Source of the DNA: Heliobacterium chlorum
Lineage (GTDB): Bacteria > Bacillota > Desulfitobacteriia > Heliobacteriales > Heliobacteriaceae
DNA length: 50,953 nt
Assembly (NCBI RefSeq): GCF_014502795.1
Contig: NZ_JACVHF010000020.1
Coordinates: forward strand, 1 to 50,953
Reading direction: 5' to 3'
The notes under the pieces are model-generated. The model saw only the letters and a program-made list of their open reading frames with translations. It was not told the origin of the DNA and ran no database searches. Position numbers and translations under genes: made by a program. Each line of letters starts with the position of its first letter. Within the stretch, counting starts at the first letter, position 1. Shown here one piece after another: positions 38,366 to 45,869 of this stretch.

Positions 38366-39313
38366 TTATTTCAATGTTAGTTCTAAAAACCAGTTATTTA
38401 AATCATTCTTATTATCAAGCTTATACATGTTTAACATTTCTTTGTCATTGATAATTGAGTATATTAATCTTCGTAAAATATCGTCTAAATCTACGGATAA
38501 CTCTTTTAATTTATCTTTATTTCGAAACTTTTTAGGTAAATTATCACCATGAACAGATGCGGATCGCACAGAGTACGCATTTTTAATAATATCGAAACAT
38601 TCTTGTCGTTTATCCAACGTTTTTTCTATAATCTTAGAAGTTCTTTCAGATATCTTGTGAGAAATCTCAATTGAGTCAGTTGACAACAAAGTTTCAAGCA
38701 TTGTACAGTATAATGCAATTCTATTTGGTAAAAAGTTTTGAGTTCTAGCTCCTTGTAAAAAATAAAAAAATCTATGTATTCTGTTAGCTTCTCTATACAT
38801 CCCTGGAGTAGTTTTACTAGAATCAAGATTGTACAACTCAAATAACAGTTCCACTAGTTCTACAGATTTTTTTACTTCTTCTTCGGTAAACTGTACGTCC
38901 AAGCGTTCACCGGAAGCATTAACGAACATAGCACTCATTTGATTTGAGTATATCTTTATAGGATTCTTGTCAACTTCCAATAAGAAACCAAGTTCGTTGT
39001 TAACACTATTATCTTTAATTAACCATAGACAATTAGAAAAAAGTTGAACTAACTTTAATTGTTGGTTTAAAAATCCACTACCATCTGAACCCTGTAGACA
39101 ATCACTATCATTTATAGAATATATATATTCTCCACTACAAATGTGGTTATACTCTAAGGTACCAATACTCGTAATAAAATCATCGTTACTGAAAAAACTA
39201 TTAATTATTCTAGAACCGTTACTTAACCGTAAATTGTTTACGATTTTCATTCCATTGTTCAATACCTTTTTTACTGAAAAATGGTGTATTCTTGTGATAA
39301 AGTAATAATTCAT
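38366..39313 (-). CDS. ApeA-like HEPN-domain protein
   Basis: 315 aa from the ATG at 39313, after GGAGG; an ATG at 39343 lacks a ribosome site. The C-terminal region is HEPN-like with the R-x4-H motif in AYSVRSASVHGDNLPKKFRN (Arg 250, His 255), preceded by FLPNRIALYCTMLETLLSTD as in ApeA-like HEPN domains. These are often RNases that cleave RNA in anti-phage defence. The N-terminal 180 residues form an unrecognised beta-rich domain. AT-rich, on the same strand as the integrase but after a 275-base gap. Confidence 0.65.
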   Translation of the reverse strand: MNYYFITRIHHFSVKKVLNNGMKIVNNLRLSNGSRIINSFFSNDDFITSIGTLEYNHICSGEYIYSINDSDCLQGSDGSGFLNQQLKLVQLFSNCLWLIKDNSVNNELGFLLEVDKNPIKIYSNQMSAMFVNASGERLDVQFTEEEVKKSVELVELLFELYNLDSSKTTPGMYREANRIHRFFYFLQGARTQNFLPNRIALYCTMLETLLSTDSIEISHKISERTSKIIEKTLDKRQECFDIIKNAYSVRSASVHGDNLPKKFRNKDKLKELSVDLDDILRRLIYSIINDKEMLNMYKLDNKNDLNNWFLELTLK

Positions 39314-39607
39314 AATTAATTCAACCTCCGGATTATTCGTCATTTAATTATGTTACACGATGCCTATCGTAGTCATGAGGCACAACTATTATCAAAAAAA
39401 ATTGGTTGATTTCGTTGCCCCACTTATAGTCGAATGTTTGGCCGGATGAATTATAATTCTTTTCTTTACGTTGATAAAGGGAGCTTAAGGAAATTTAGTT
39501 CTAATCCTTATATTTCCCCGATTCAACAAGTGAACTTAATATACCAAGAAGTACAAAAGAGTGGGTACCTCTAGAGGTAGTTTTTTTAACAAAAATGGCT
39601 ATTTGAT

Positions 39608-39790
39608 TTATTTATTATCACGTTTTTTAGTAACTGCCCTGCCTCGTCTACCTTCTATACTAGTGTACAAATTTTTTCTTTCTTTTAGTTTGAAGGAAAT
39701 ATTAGTAACTTTGTTAAGAAGGATTATGGAAACTATTAGAGAAATACTAGACGTGACTAGCGCCATAACACTATATAAGTCATTATACAC
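39608..39790 (-). CDS. small transmembrane protein (60 aa)
   Basis: 60 aa from the GTG at 39790, 8 bases after AGGAG. Sequence: YNDLYSVMALVTSSISLIVS, then IILLNKVTNISFKLKERKNL and a basic tail with RRGRAVTKKRDNK. One transmembrane helix with an outside N-terminus is expected. The opposite strand also has an open frame but without a ribosome site. Function unknown. Confidence 0.5.
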   Translation of the reverse strand: MYNDLYSVMALVTSSISLIVSIILLNKVTNISFKLKERKNLYTSIEGRRGRAVTKKRDNK

Positions 39791-39880
39791 AAGTTTCACT
39801 CCTAATTTATTTTTTACAATTCTTCTCAATACCTCTAGCCCAAGTCGATATTAACCCACGGTATGTCAATACTTACATTT

Positions 39881-39918
39881 GTCCCACTTAATATAAAAGT
39901 CTATTAAAACAGTGGGAT
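39881..39918 (+). promoter_or_regulatory. operator-like inverted repeat before plus-strand gene
   Basis: TCCCACT (39882) and AGTGGGA (39911) flank the AT-rich TTAATATAAAAG, a likely -10 region. It lies 40 bases before the start codon of the basic protein gene. Confidence 0.45.
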
Positions 39919-39958
39919 GATACGGAACCTCTATTCTAAAGAAAAAAAGGTGATTAGT

Positions 39959-40213
39959 ATGGTTAGAAAAAATAAATACGATAATAAAGCTATGATTAAA
40001 CTCAAGAGAACACTTGAATCGGCTCCTTCTAACAATCCTAAAAGATTAAGTATTAGCAAAAGTTCAAAAGATAATAATAAAGAAGTTATGGGTAAAGTAC
40101 GAATTATAGTTTCTGGTTGTGCAAACATCCCAGTTACAGTCGTTGCTTCGGGTAGCAGTATTAAAGGTTTAAAGAAAAAAGGTATGTTTCGTGCAATAAC
40201 AAAAAGACGGTGA
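39959..40213 (+). CDS. small very basic hypothetical protein
   Basis: 84 aa from the ATG at 39959, 7 bases after AAAGGTG. The N-terminal half is rich in Lys/Arg/Asn (VRKNKYDNKAMIKLKRTLES, SNNPKRLSISKSSKDNNKEV) and the second half is a compact beta-like segment (GKVRIIVSGCANIPVTVVAS, GSSIKGLKKKGMFRAITKRR). It runs against its neighbours and has its own operator-like signal. Nucleic-acid binding is suggested only by charge. No family recognised. Confidence 0.5.
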   Translation: MVRKNKYDNKAMIKLKRTLESAPSNNPKRLSISKSSKDNNKEVMGKVRIIVSGCANIPVTVVASGSSIKGLKKKGMFRAITKRR

Positions 40214-40236
40214 CTATGCTTATGTAAATAACCTTA

Positions 40237-40929
40237 TTACGTATTAGCATTTTTATATAACTCATATCTGCTCATGTCATGGATTAATAATGTTGTTCCT
40301 GAATCAAAATTAAAGTAGACTGAATCTATATTTTCAAAGTCAAAGTAGTCTTCAAAAAATTGTACCTCTTTAAGTCTCTCAATCAATATTTCTCTAGGTT
40401 TATCACCACTTTCAGAGAAGGTAGCCAAAAAACCTTTGTATTTTACACCATCCTTTGTTACTAGAGTAACGACAATATCTTTATCATTATTAACAAGATC
40501 ATCCCAAACGGTTTCGGCTCCTGTTAGTTTCCCCATCCCTAACTTACTTCTTATATTATTTATTTTCTTTGTTATATAGGAATTTTTATCTCTCATAGCA
40601 ACAGCTATTTTAGCTGATAAAAAAGATATTAAAGTGCTAATACCAGCATAAAGAATTAAATGTTTTGGTATTTTTAACCACTCTTCAATTTCTGTAATTG
40701 ATGATAGCGTCCACCAAGAACCATTAAAGTACATTACCATAAAGTAATTAATAATTACTATTATGCAATATGTCACGGCGGTAATTGGAAGACTTAAAAA
40801 AACTCCTTCTAACAACTTCTCAAAATCACTTTTTTTATGACCAGCGTTTCCAAATATGTTTTCTGCAATAAAATTAACCAAAGTTCCTGGCATTATAAAT
40901 AACAGAATATTAATTATATTTTGAGTCAT
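40237..40929 (-). CDS. DUF6338-like membrane protein
   Basis: 230 aa; start ATG after GGTGGTGAG. Three transmembrane helices in the first 110 residues (IINILLFIMPGTLVNFIAEN, LPITAVTYCIIVIINYFMVM, LILYAGISTLISFLSAKIAV) are followed by a cytoplasmic domain with TVWDDLVNNDKDIVVTLVTK and GVKYKGFLATFSESGDKPRE, the pattern I know from DUF6338 proteins. These appear in accessory and defence loci, but no biochemical function is established. AT-rich. Confidence 0.6.
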   Translation of the reverse strand: MTQNIINILLFIMPGTLVNFIAENIFGNAGHKKSDFEKLLEGVFLSLPITAVTYCIIVIINYFMVMYFNGSWWTLSSITEIEEWLKIPKHLILYAGISTLISFLSAKIAVAMRDKNSYITKKINNIRSKLGMGKLTGAETVWDDLVNNDKDIVVTLVTKDGVKYKGFLATFSESGDKPREILIERLKEVQFFEDYFDFENIDSVYFNFDSGTTLLIHDMSRYELYKNANT

Positions 40930-41084
40930 TTTCTCACCACCATATTATTTTTTTTAGTTTTCAACCAATCCAATTGTATCAATTCCAATGATTTCTTTCC
41001 AGCATTTATTTTCTTTGAACTGTCCGTAATCGTGTTGACTTCCTCCCCCACTAGAGCGATGATGTTACTGCGGCAACCGCCCAC

Positions 41085-41365
41085 CAAGGAGGAATGAATA
41101 TCGAGTAATAACGGCCCCAACTAAAAATTAAAAATTTAATTCCGCAAATGATTTTTCACCGTTGAAATCAACACGACACGCATTTTGATTCATATATCTC
41201 AATAATGGCCCGGTGTATGAGGGGCCAGCAGCAAGGGAGGAGTGGGTATCGAGCGATATCTGGTCCCAACAAAAAATTAAAAAATAATTCCGCAATGATT
41301 CTTTTACCGTCGAATCAACGACAAGCATTTTGCTTCAGTTATCTCACATCTCGGTTCAGTGCATG
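41085..41365. repeat. ~146-bp imperfect tandem repeat
   Basis: Two copies of AAGG(G)AGGA-N-TG-N4-ATCGAG ... CCCCAAC or TCCCAAC, then AATTCCGCAA ... ATTTTG ... ATCTCA (starting about 41086 and 41232). A weaker third piece precedes at 40985-41045. Open frames across it have no ribosome site, so it is treated as non-coding. Confidence 0.6.
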
Positions 41366-41422
41366 ATGGGCCGGATTATAAGGGGGAGTTTTAACGGTTG
41401 ATGGCTGGGTTCCTTCAATTAA

Positions 41423-41668
41423 AGACAGCTACAAATCAAGTTCACCAACGAAGGAGGTCTGCCTAACTGGAATAACAGTCTTGCCCGAATTCTCAACCAG
41501 AGGGAGGTCGATAAGGGGCAAAAGCTGAAGCACCAGTTCTTCGAAAATCGAATATGGGAAGCGTTGCTTCCAGTCGGGCTATGGGGAGCTGGGGTGGTCT
41601 CAACAATGACCGCAAATTCAGATTCCCGGGTGAAATACCATGGCAACGTAACCTGCAAATTATTCTAA
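41423..41668 (+). pseudogene. start-less plus-strand frame, possibly a gene remnant
   Basis: 81 codons free of stops, following a TAA, with plausible protein content (LPNWNNSLARILNQREVDKG, QFFENRIWEALLPVGLWGAG then VVSTMTANS) including a membrane-like segment. An AAGGAGG lies at 41450-41456, but there is no ATG, GTG or TTG at a usable distance. It may be a broken gene. Low confidence. Confidence 0.25.
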
Positions 41669-41735
41669 GTAAATATAGTTCTTAGAACATTTTGCAGGAT
41701 TACCGGTGGCGATCGTGATCGGCAATCTGGATGGC

Positions 41736-41960
41736 TTACTATGCCGACACCACTTGGCGAAATCCGGCCACGTTACCGAAACCATCGGCCATGCCAGTTT
41801 TGCCGATAGGTAAACAGCGAACTTCGCCCATACCGCAGAGAGGGCAGTTTGCCCAAACAGCTGATAGGTGACTTGGCCAGTAATTTAGAGGTCAGTTTGC
41901 CCCAACAACCAACAGCGAAGTCCGCCCATCCGTACCCGAGAGATAAGTCCGACCACATAT
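41736..41960. repeat. ~50-bp imperfect direct repeat array
   Basis: Three to four units of CAGTTTTGCC or CAGTTTGCCC, then ACAGCGAACTTCGCCCAT-like 15-mers (also GGTGACTTGGCCAGT, GCGAAGTCCGCCCAT, GATAAGTCCGACCAC), spaced 48-50 bp. No gene overlaps. It could be a binding array such as a partition or regulatory site. Confidence 0.55.
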
Positions 41961-42030
41961 CAAGCGAGGGTTCTTTAATCTCACAACCGTCGCTTATTTG
42001 GCGTGGGGTTTTTAGGGGAGAGGACCGCCG

Positions 42031-42402
42031 TTAAGCGATCCTCTTTTGTTTATGTCGATGCTTCAACCGAATTCCCACTCGCTTGGCTTCAACAGGCAAC
42101 CCACCAACATACTCCAGTGGAATTTCCCGTCGGGAGCGATGTTTTTGTTGCCATTCGCTGAATACGGGGTATTCTGTGTTGCTGACCTTATCGGGCTGGT
42201 TCTTTGAATCTCGAAGAATGTAATTAGTCAGCCGTTCCAGCTGATCGCCATCGGGAACCTCACCAACCTGCTTCACATACACCTCAATGAGATCATCTAC
42301 GGCTTTGATCCGCCATTGAACCGGCATGTCTTGAGTAGCCAGGTGGGCCACTGCTTTTGAGAAAGACTCCTTATAATTGGTCTCTGCTGTGAACACCATC
42401 AT
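42031..42402 (-). CDS. hypothetical phage protein (123 aa)
   Basis: 123 aa, overlapping the upstream gene by 4 bases (ATGA). The N-terminal half is helical (ETNYKESFSKAVAHLATQDM, IKAVDDLIEVYVKQVGEVPD) and the C-terminus is strongly basic (EAKRVGIRLKHRHKQKRIA). It ends the replication/nucleotide operon. It may be a DNA-binding regulator accompanying the sigma-like protein, judged only from charge and position. Confidence 0.6.
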   Translation of the reverse strand: MMVFTAETNYKESFSKAVAHLATQDMPVQWRIKAVDDLIEVYVKQVGEVPDGDQLERLTNYILRDSKNQPDKVSNTEYPVFSEWQQKHRSRREIPLEYVGGLPVEAKRVGIRLKHRHKQKRIA

Positions 42403-42752
42403 GCCACCTCTTTCCCTTCATTTACCTGAGCAATTCGTTGAATAGCCGATCGAACGTGGTCGCTGACTGCCTGTTGAGAGATATTCATCCAGTGGGCTGC
42501 GTCCTTTTGAATGAAGTCATTAATGAAGACCAGCCTCAACGCCTGCTTCTGGCGATGGGTCAAGTTTGCTTCTTCAATGGATTGCGCTAAATCCAGCAAT
42601 AACAAACTAGCGTCGTAATCACCACGGAGGAAGCGGGATTCACGGACATGGTGAAGTTGAGTGAGCAAAGCATAGATTCCCCGTTCGCTGTCTAATGGAT
42701 AGGCATCATCCAATCGCCGTTCCTTGGCCGAGAAATCAATGACTTTCCCCAG
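42399..42752 (-). CDS. sigma-70 region 4-like transcription regulator
   Basis: 117 aa if started at the CTG at 42752, directly after the TAA of dNMP kinase and 7 bases from GAGGAGG; the reading GKVIDFSAKERRLDDAYPLD supports this over the inner TTG at 42713. The C-terminal HTH is LTHRQKQALRLVFINDFIQK, DAAHWMNISQQAVSDHVRSA, a sigma region 4 or ArpU-like DNA-binding helix pair. Such proteins switch on phage late genes. It sits at the end of the early/middle operon. Confidence 0.7.
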   Translation of the reverse strand: MGKVIDFSAKERRLDDAYPLDSERGIYALLTQLHHVRESRFLRGDYDASLLLLDLAQSIEEANLTHRQKQALRLVFINDFIQKDAAHWMNISQQAVSDHVRSAIQRIAQVNEGKEVA

Positions 42753-43289
42753 TTACGCCACCTCCTCATCTATATGAAGTAAAGCATTGTCGATTAAGCA
42801 GTGTAGTTCTTTCAAAGTACCTTCATTAGTAATCTCGAAATCAACGTCAATCTGCTCGACGAACTTTTCCGTCTCATGGTTAAATTGAGCCAGTTGAATC
42901 GGCTCACCCAATCGCTTCATACGCTGAATCCGCGTGGTCGCAGAGGAATTGATCTTCACTACATCAAAACCAGCTTCCAGAACGGAGAAATATTCATTCC
43001 ACTGGCGGAGGTCGGTAATGACGATATCATCATCTGGCCCAGTTTCCCTTTCGATTTGCCGTAGTACATAGTTCACCCATACGTCGGGGTCGACGTCTCG
43101 AAGGGCTTGTCCTACATTTTGGTATAGTTCACGAGGTTTTCCGTCTTGGTCAGCACTTGGGAAGAGTTCTTTACAGAGGTTGCGAATGGCGTCGCCGAAG
43201 GCGAATTTCTTAAAGCCATAGTGATCCACCAAGTAATCGGCAGCGGCATCCTTGCCGGAACGCATCTTCCCTGTTAAAGCGATTTTCAT
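42753..43289 (-). CDS. deoxynucleoside monophosphate kinase
   Basis: 178 aa P-loop kinase: MKIALTGKMRSGKDAAADYL (Walker A GKMRSGKD) followed by YGFKKFAFGDAIRNLCKELF and the lid/substrate region GQALRDVDPDVWVNYVLRQI, DDDIVITDLRQWNEYFSVLE (Walker B-like). It phosphorylates dNMPs from host DNA breakdown or from the dUTPase/ThyX route to dNDPs. The start ATG overlaps the upstream stop (TAATG). Confidence 0.85.
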   Translation of the reverse strand: MKIALTGKMRSGKDAAADYLVDHYGFKKFAFGDAIRNLCKELFPSADQDGKPRELYQNVGQALRDVDPDVWVNYVLRQIERETGPDDDIVITDLRQWNEYFSVLEAGFDVVKINSSATTRIQRMKRLGEPIQLAQFNHETEKFVEQIDVDFEITNEGTLKELHCLIDNALLHIDEEVA

Positions 43290-43504
43290 TATGCAATCTT
43301 CCTTTCAGAATGTTGTAGGTCGAAGGCTTCCCATTGCTTGAGAAGGTTAAGTCTTTTCGTCAGACGTTGGTAATACTCAATGTCTTGTTCTGAAAAACTG
43401 TGAGACTTTCGTAGTCTGGCCATGCCATTCACGAAGGTAATGAACAACCGGGCCTCCCCTTCTGCCAGTGCCAAAGCCTTGTGGTAATCAATCACTTTTC
43501 CCAT
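43289..43504 (-). CDS. small hypothetical protein (71 aa)
   Basis: 71 aa from the ATG at 43504 (7 bases after GAGGG), overlapping the methyltransferase stop (TGATG). It reads MGKVIDYHKALALAEGEARL, then FITFVNGMARLRKSHSFSEQ, and YYQRLTKRLNLLKQWEAFDL. It is helical without membrane segments. Its first residues (GKVID) match those of the sigma-like protein two genes on. Function unknown. Confidence 0.65.
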   Translation of the reverse strand: MGKVIDYHKALALAEGEARLFITFVNGMARLRKSHSFSEQDIEYYQRLTKRLNLLKQWEAFDLQHSERKIA

Positions 43505-44664
43505 CAGCACGCCCTCGCTCTTGCCACTTCGGCATAGTCTTCTTCGCGTTCAATTAATATGAAGTCAAATCCATTCTTTCTAGCTGCGACCGCCGTGCTG
43601 CCGCTTCCCCCGAATGGGTCAAGGACGATGCCTCCCGGTGGGGTGACCAACTTAATCAGCCATGCCATCAAATCAACGGGCTTTACCGTTGGGTGATGGT
43701 TGCGGCTTTTAACGGGCTTTCGTTCACGGCCGTCCATGGTATACTTGCTGTTTATGACGCCACGGCCGGTGCCGGGATAGGTTCGCCGTTCTTCAAGGTC
43801 AATGACGTTACCTTGCCAGTCGCTGTTGCGGTCTTTCTTACTGGACTTCTTTGATATTTCTTTGGGAGTGATGTTGAAGAATTGGCTGTACCACTCGTCA
43901 TCATCGGTAGTCACGCAGTTAGCCGGGAATCGGCCTTCTTCCGATTGTTCTGATGAAACTCGGCAGTCCCGGATGTTGACTGCGCCAGTACCGTAAAGCT
44001 CAACGTTCTCGCAGGTATTACCAAGCATAGGCTTTCTCGCCATGATTACTGGCTCATGTGCTGGCTTGATCGATGTAACCCATCCATCCCATTTCTTAGC
44101 GAGTTCAGTCGCTGGTTCGGTAATGTAATGAACGATCTTGCCTGTCTGTTCACCAGCGAACAAAGACGATCCATACGCCCTACCGTGGCCGTTGCGCTTA
44201 TCCGGTACTTCCCGTTCGCCGATGATATGCCGTTTAACCCCGGCTCGCTTATCGAAGGCTTTGCTAACATCCATGCTTTTCGGGAAGCCACTGGTGTATA
44301 GCCATTCGATTACATCTCTGATCTCAAAACCGGCCATTCGAAGGGCGACGGACATCAGGTCTTGCGTTCGTGTACCAGAGAAGCACAGGATATGGCCGCC
44401 GGGTTTGAGTACGCGAAACACTTCCCGCCAGATGGCGGGTCCCGGGACAAATGAGTCCCAGGACTTACCCATGAATCCTTTGGCCTGGTGGGTGTAATCC
44501 TCGCCAGCCATCCATTTCGAGAGAACTTCACGGATATTCGGTTCTTTGGAAAGGCCGTAAGGTGGATCGGTTACGCAGGAATCAATGGAGTTATCCGGGA
44601 TAGTGCATAAAATATCAAGGCTATCCCCCTGCAAAACTGCATTTTTGAAAACATTTGCTGTCAA
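43504..44664 (-). CDS. DNA methyltransferase (beta class)
   Basis: 386 aa from a TTG 7 bases after AGGAGG. Motif IV is SCVTDPPYGLSKEPN; motif I, late as in beta-class enzymes, is GGIVLDPFGGSGSTAVAARK; and NHHPTVKPVDLMAWLIKLVT precedes it. Between them lies a target-recognition region with WLYTSGFPKSMDVSKAF and GRFPANCVTTDDDEWYSQFF. It methylates N6-adenine or N4-cytosine. No restriction partner is nearby, so it likely protects phage DNA from host restriction. It is the second methyltransferase in the window and is distinct from the one at 24811. Confidence 0.9.
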   Translation of the reverse strand: MTANVFKNAVLQGDSLDILCTIPDNSIDSCVTDPPYGLSKEPNIREVLSKWMAGEDYTHQAKGFMGKSWDSFVPGPAIWREVFRVLKPGGHILCFSGTRTQDLMSVALRMAGFEIRDVIEWLYTSGFPKSMDVSKAFDKRAGVKRHIIGEREVPDKRNGHGRAYGSSLFAGEQTGKIVHYITEPATELAKKWDGWVTSIKPAHEPVIMARKPMLGNTCENVELYGTGAVNIRDCRVSSEQSEEGRFPANCVTTDDDEWYSQFFNITPKEISKKSSKKDRNSDWQGNVIDLEERRTYPGTGRGVINSKYTMDGRERKPVKSRNHHPTVKPVDLMAWLIKLVTPPGGIVLDPFGGSGSTAVAARKNGFDFILIEREEDYAEVARARAC

Positions 44665-44680
44665 GAGACAACCTCCTGTC

Positions 44681-44710
44681 TGTATCGATAAATGCTTAAC
44701 ATGTTATAAT
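44681..44710 (+). promoter_or_regulatory. extended -10 promoter for the plus-strand SHOCT gene
   Basis: TGTTATAAT (44702-44710) is a consensus TG-N-TATAAT extended -10 on the plus strand. A weak -35-like TGTATC lies 18 bases upstream at 44681. Confidence 0.65.
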
Positions 44711-44743
44711 TGTTTAAGGTCGTTCAGGGGAGGGTGATTCAGA

Positions 44744-44953
44744 ATGTCTAGTTATCTTCCTGATATTTCAGTTCCGGAGCTTATACTTGTACTTGGAATT
44801 CCTTTTTTACTCTTATTTAGTGGAGTCCTTACATATAAAAGCTACTTTTCTCCTGAACAAGTGGCAAAAAGAAAATACGCAAAAGGTGAAATTACTTTTC
44901 AACAGTTACGAGAAATTCGAAAGAGCCTTAGGGTAACCAAAAAGAGACTATGA
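44744..44953 (+). CDS. small SHOCT-domain membrane protein, plus-strand moron
   Basis: 69 aa with GGGAGGGTGATTCAGA before the ATG. One N-terminal transmembrane helix (ELILVLGIPFLLLFSGVLTY) and a C-terminal SHOCT motif (KRKYAKGEITFQQLREIRKS). SHOCT modules are short helical oligomerisation segments. It runs opposite to the otherwise seamless minus-strand operon, between ThyX-like and methyltransferase genes, with its own promoter, so it can be expressed from a repressed prophage. The role is unknown; exclusion or host modification is usual for such genes. Confidence 0.75.
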   Translation: MSSYLPDISVPELILVLGIPFLLLFSGVLTYKSYFSPEQVAKRKYAKGEITFQQLREIRKSLRVTKKRL

Positions 44954-44954
44954 T

Positions 44955-45869
44955 TTATCCGGCTCTATCCCACATCGTCCTTGGCGACTTCCCAACGGTA
45001 TCCATCAGCAGCTCATACACGTCCAGGTCCATTATATTGGCCTGGGCGTTTTTATTTTTGGACACCAATTGGCGCAGGGTGGGCCGCTGTTCTCGAAGTT
45101 TACACATCGCTCGGTTATGACCCTCGATATGGGGACCGTGGTATTCCCGTAATGTATCCCACTTCTCGGTATCCAGAGTGCGGACAGCCTCAAACATGGA
45201 GTTAACCACATCGCGGGTTTCCCCTTGAGCACCTCGTTCCCAGATCCGTTGCTTGAACACATTCTTCACCAGGGCTTCCTCGGAAAAATCCAACATGAAC
45301 GGTGGCATCATCACTCCCATGGGATACAGCGATCGAATGGCTTGTAGTGATTCTTCCGGGTGCTCTTTTCGAAGCTGTTCGCATCTGCCCAGTTGCTCTT
45401 CCAACATTCGATGGTATAGCCATGGATCTTTTGCTTCATATGGAACCACAAAACTCCATGGTTTGTTCGCTCGGAATCCACCAGCGATCCGGCGATTGCG
45501 GATGGTGTAGGTGATGAGGTGGTCGTAGGCCGTCTTGCTTACACCTATAAAAAGGAAGGTTACGGTTTCTCCTCGGATGGGCTCATAGGAATGACCGGCC
45601 TTGACCATGCCATTAAGGAACCGGTTGGTATTCCCCATATCGTCATATTTGCCGAGATACAAGGCCGATGCGAAGGCACTGGACTTCCTGCCTTTATCGG
45701 TGGCACGCAATGCGATCACTCGGCTGTGCTGGATCGGTGTGAATCCTTCGTTGACGAAGTTCTCATTAATGAAGCGTTCTAGGTTACGGATGTCGTTGAT
45801 CCTTTCCGGTTCAAGATGGATGCGCTCATTCCAGCAGATAGGATTGAGGTCAATCATAAATTTAGGCAA
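44955..45869 (-). CDS. divergent ThyX-like flavin-dependent thymidylate synthase
   Basis: 304 aa from a TTG 8 bases after GGGAG, overlapping the dUTPase end by 8 bases. The ThyX layout is recognisable: FLNGMVKAGHSYEPIRGETV followed by TFLFIGVSKTAYDHLITYTI, the region of the RHR motif, here NRRIAGGFRANKPW, and the late LVKNVFKQRIWERGAQGETR resembling the FAD-binding helix. The canonical RHRxxSxNExSxRY signature is not intact, so catalysis by the normal route is uncertain. It should make dTMP from dUMP in step with the neighbouring dUTPase. Enzyme identity is inferred. Confidence 0.6.
   Translation of the reverse strand: MPKFMIDLNPICWNERIHLEPERINDIRNLERFINENFVNEGFTPIQHSRVIALRATDKGRKSSAFASALYLGKYDDMGNTNRFLNGMVKAGHSYEPIRGETVTFLFIGVSKTAYDHLITYTIRNRRIAGGFRANKPWSFVVPYEAKDPWLYHRMLEEQLGRCEQLRKEHPEESLQAIRSLYPMGVMMPPFMLDFSEEALVKNVFKQRIWERGAQGETRDVVNSMFEAVRTLDTEKWDTLREYHGPHIEGHNRAMCKLREQRPTLRQLVSKNKNAQANIMDLDVYELLMDTVGKSPRTMWDRAG

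Noticed and set aside
39561-39854. Plus-strand 97-codon frame opposite the small transmembrane gene
   Set aside because: No ribosome site, while the minus-strand GTG has AGGAG at ideal spacing and an ordinary membrane-protein composition.
40926-41328. Two minus-strand open frames (64 and 66 codons) in the tandem repeat
   Set aside because: They translate the ~146-bp repeat, have no ribosome sites, and differ in frame between repeat copies.
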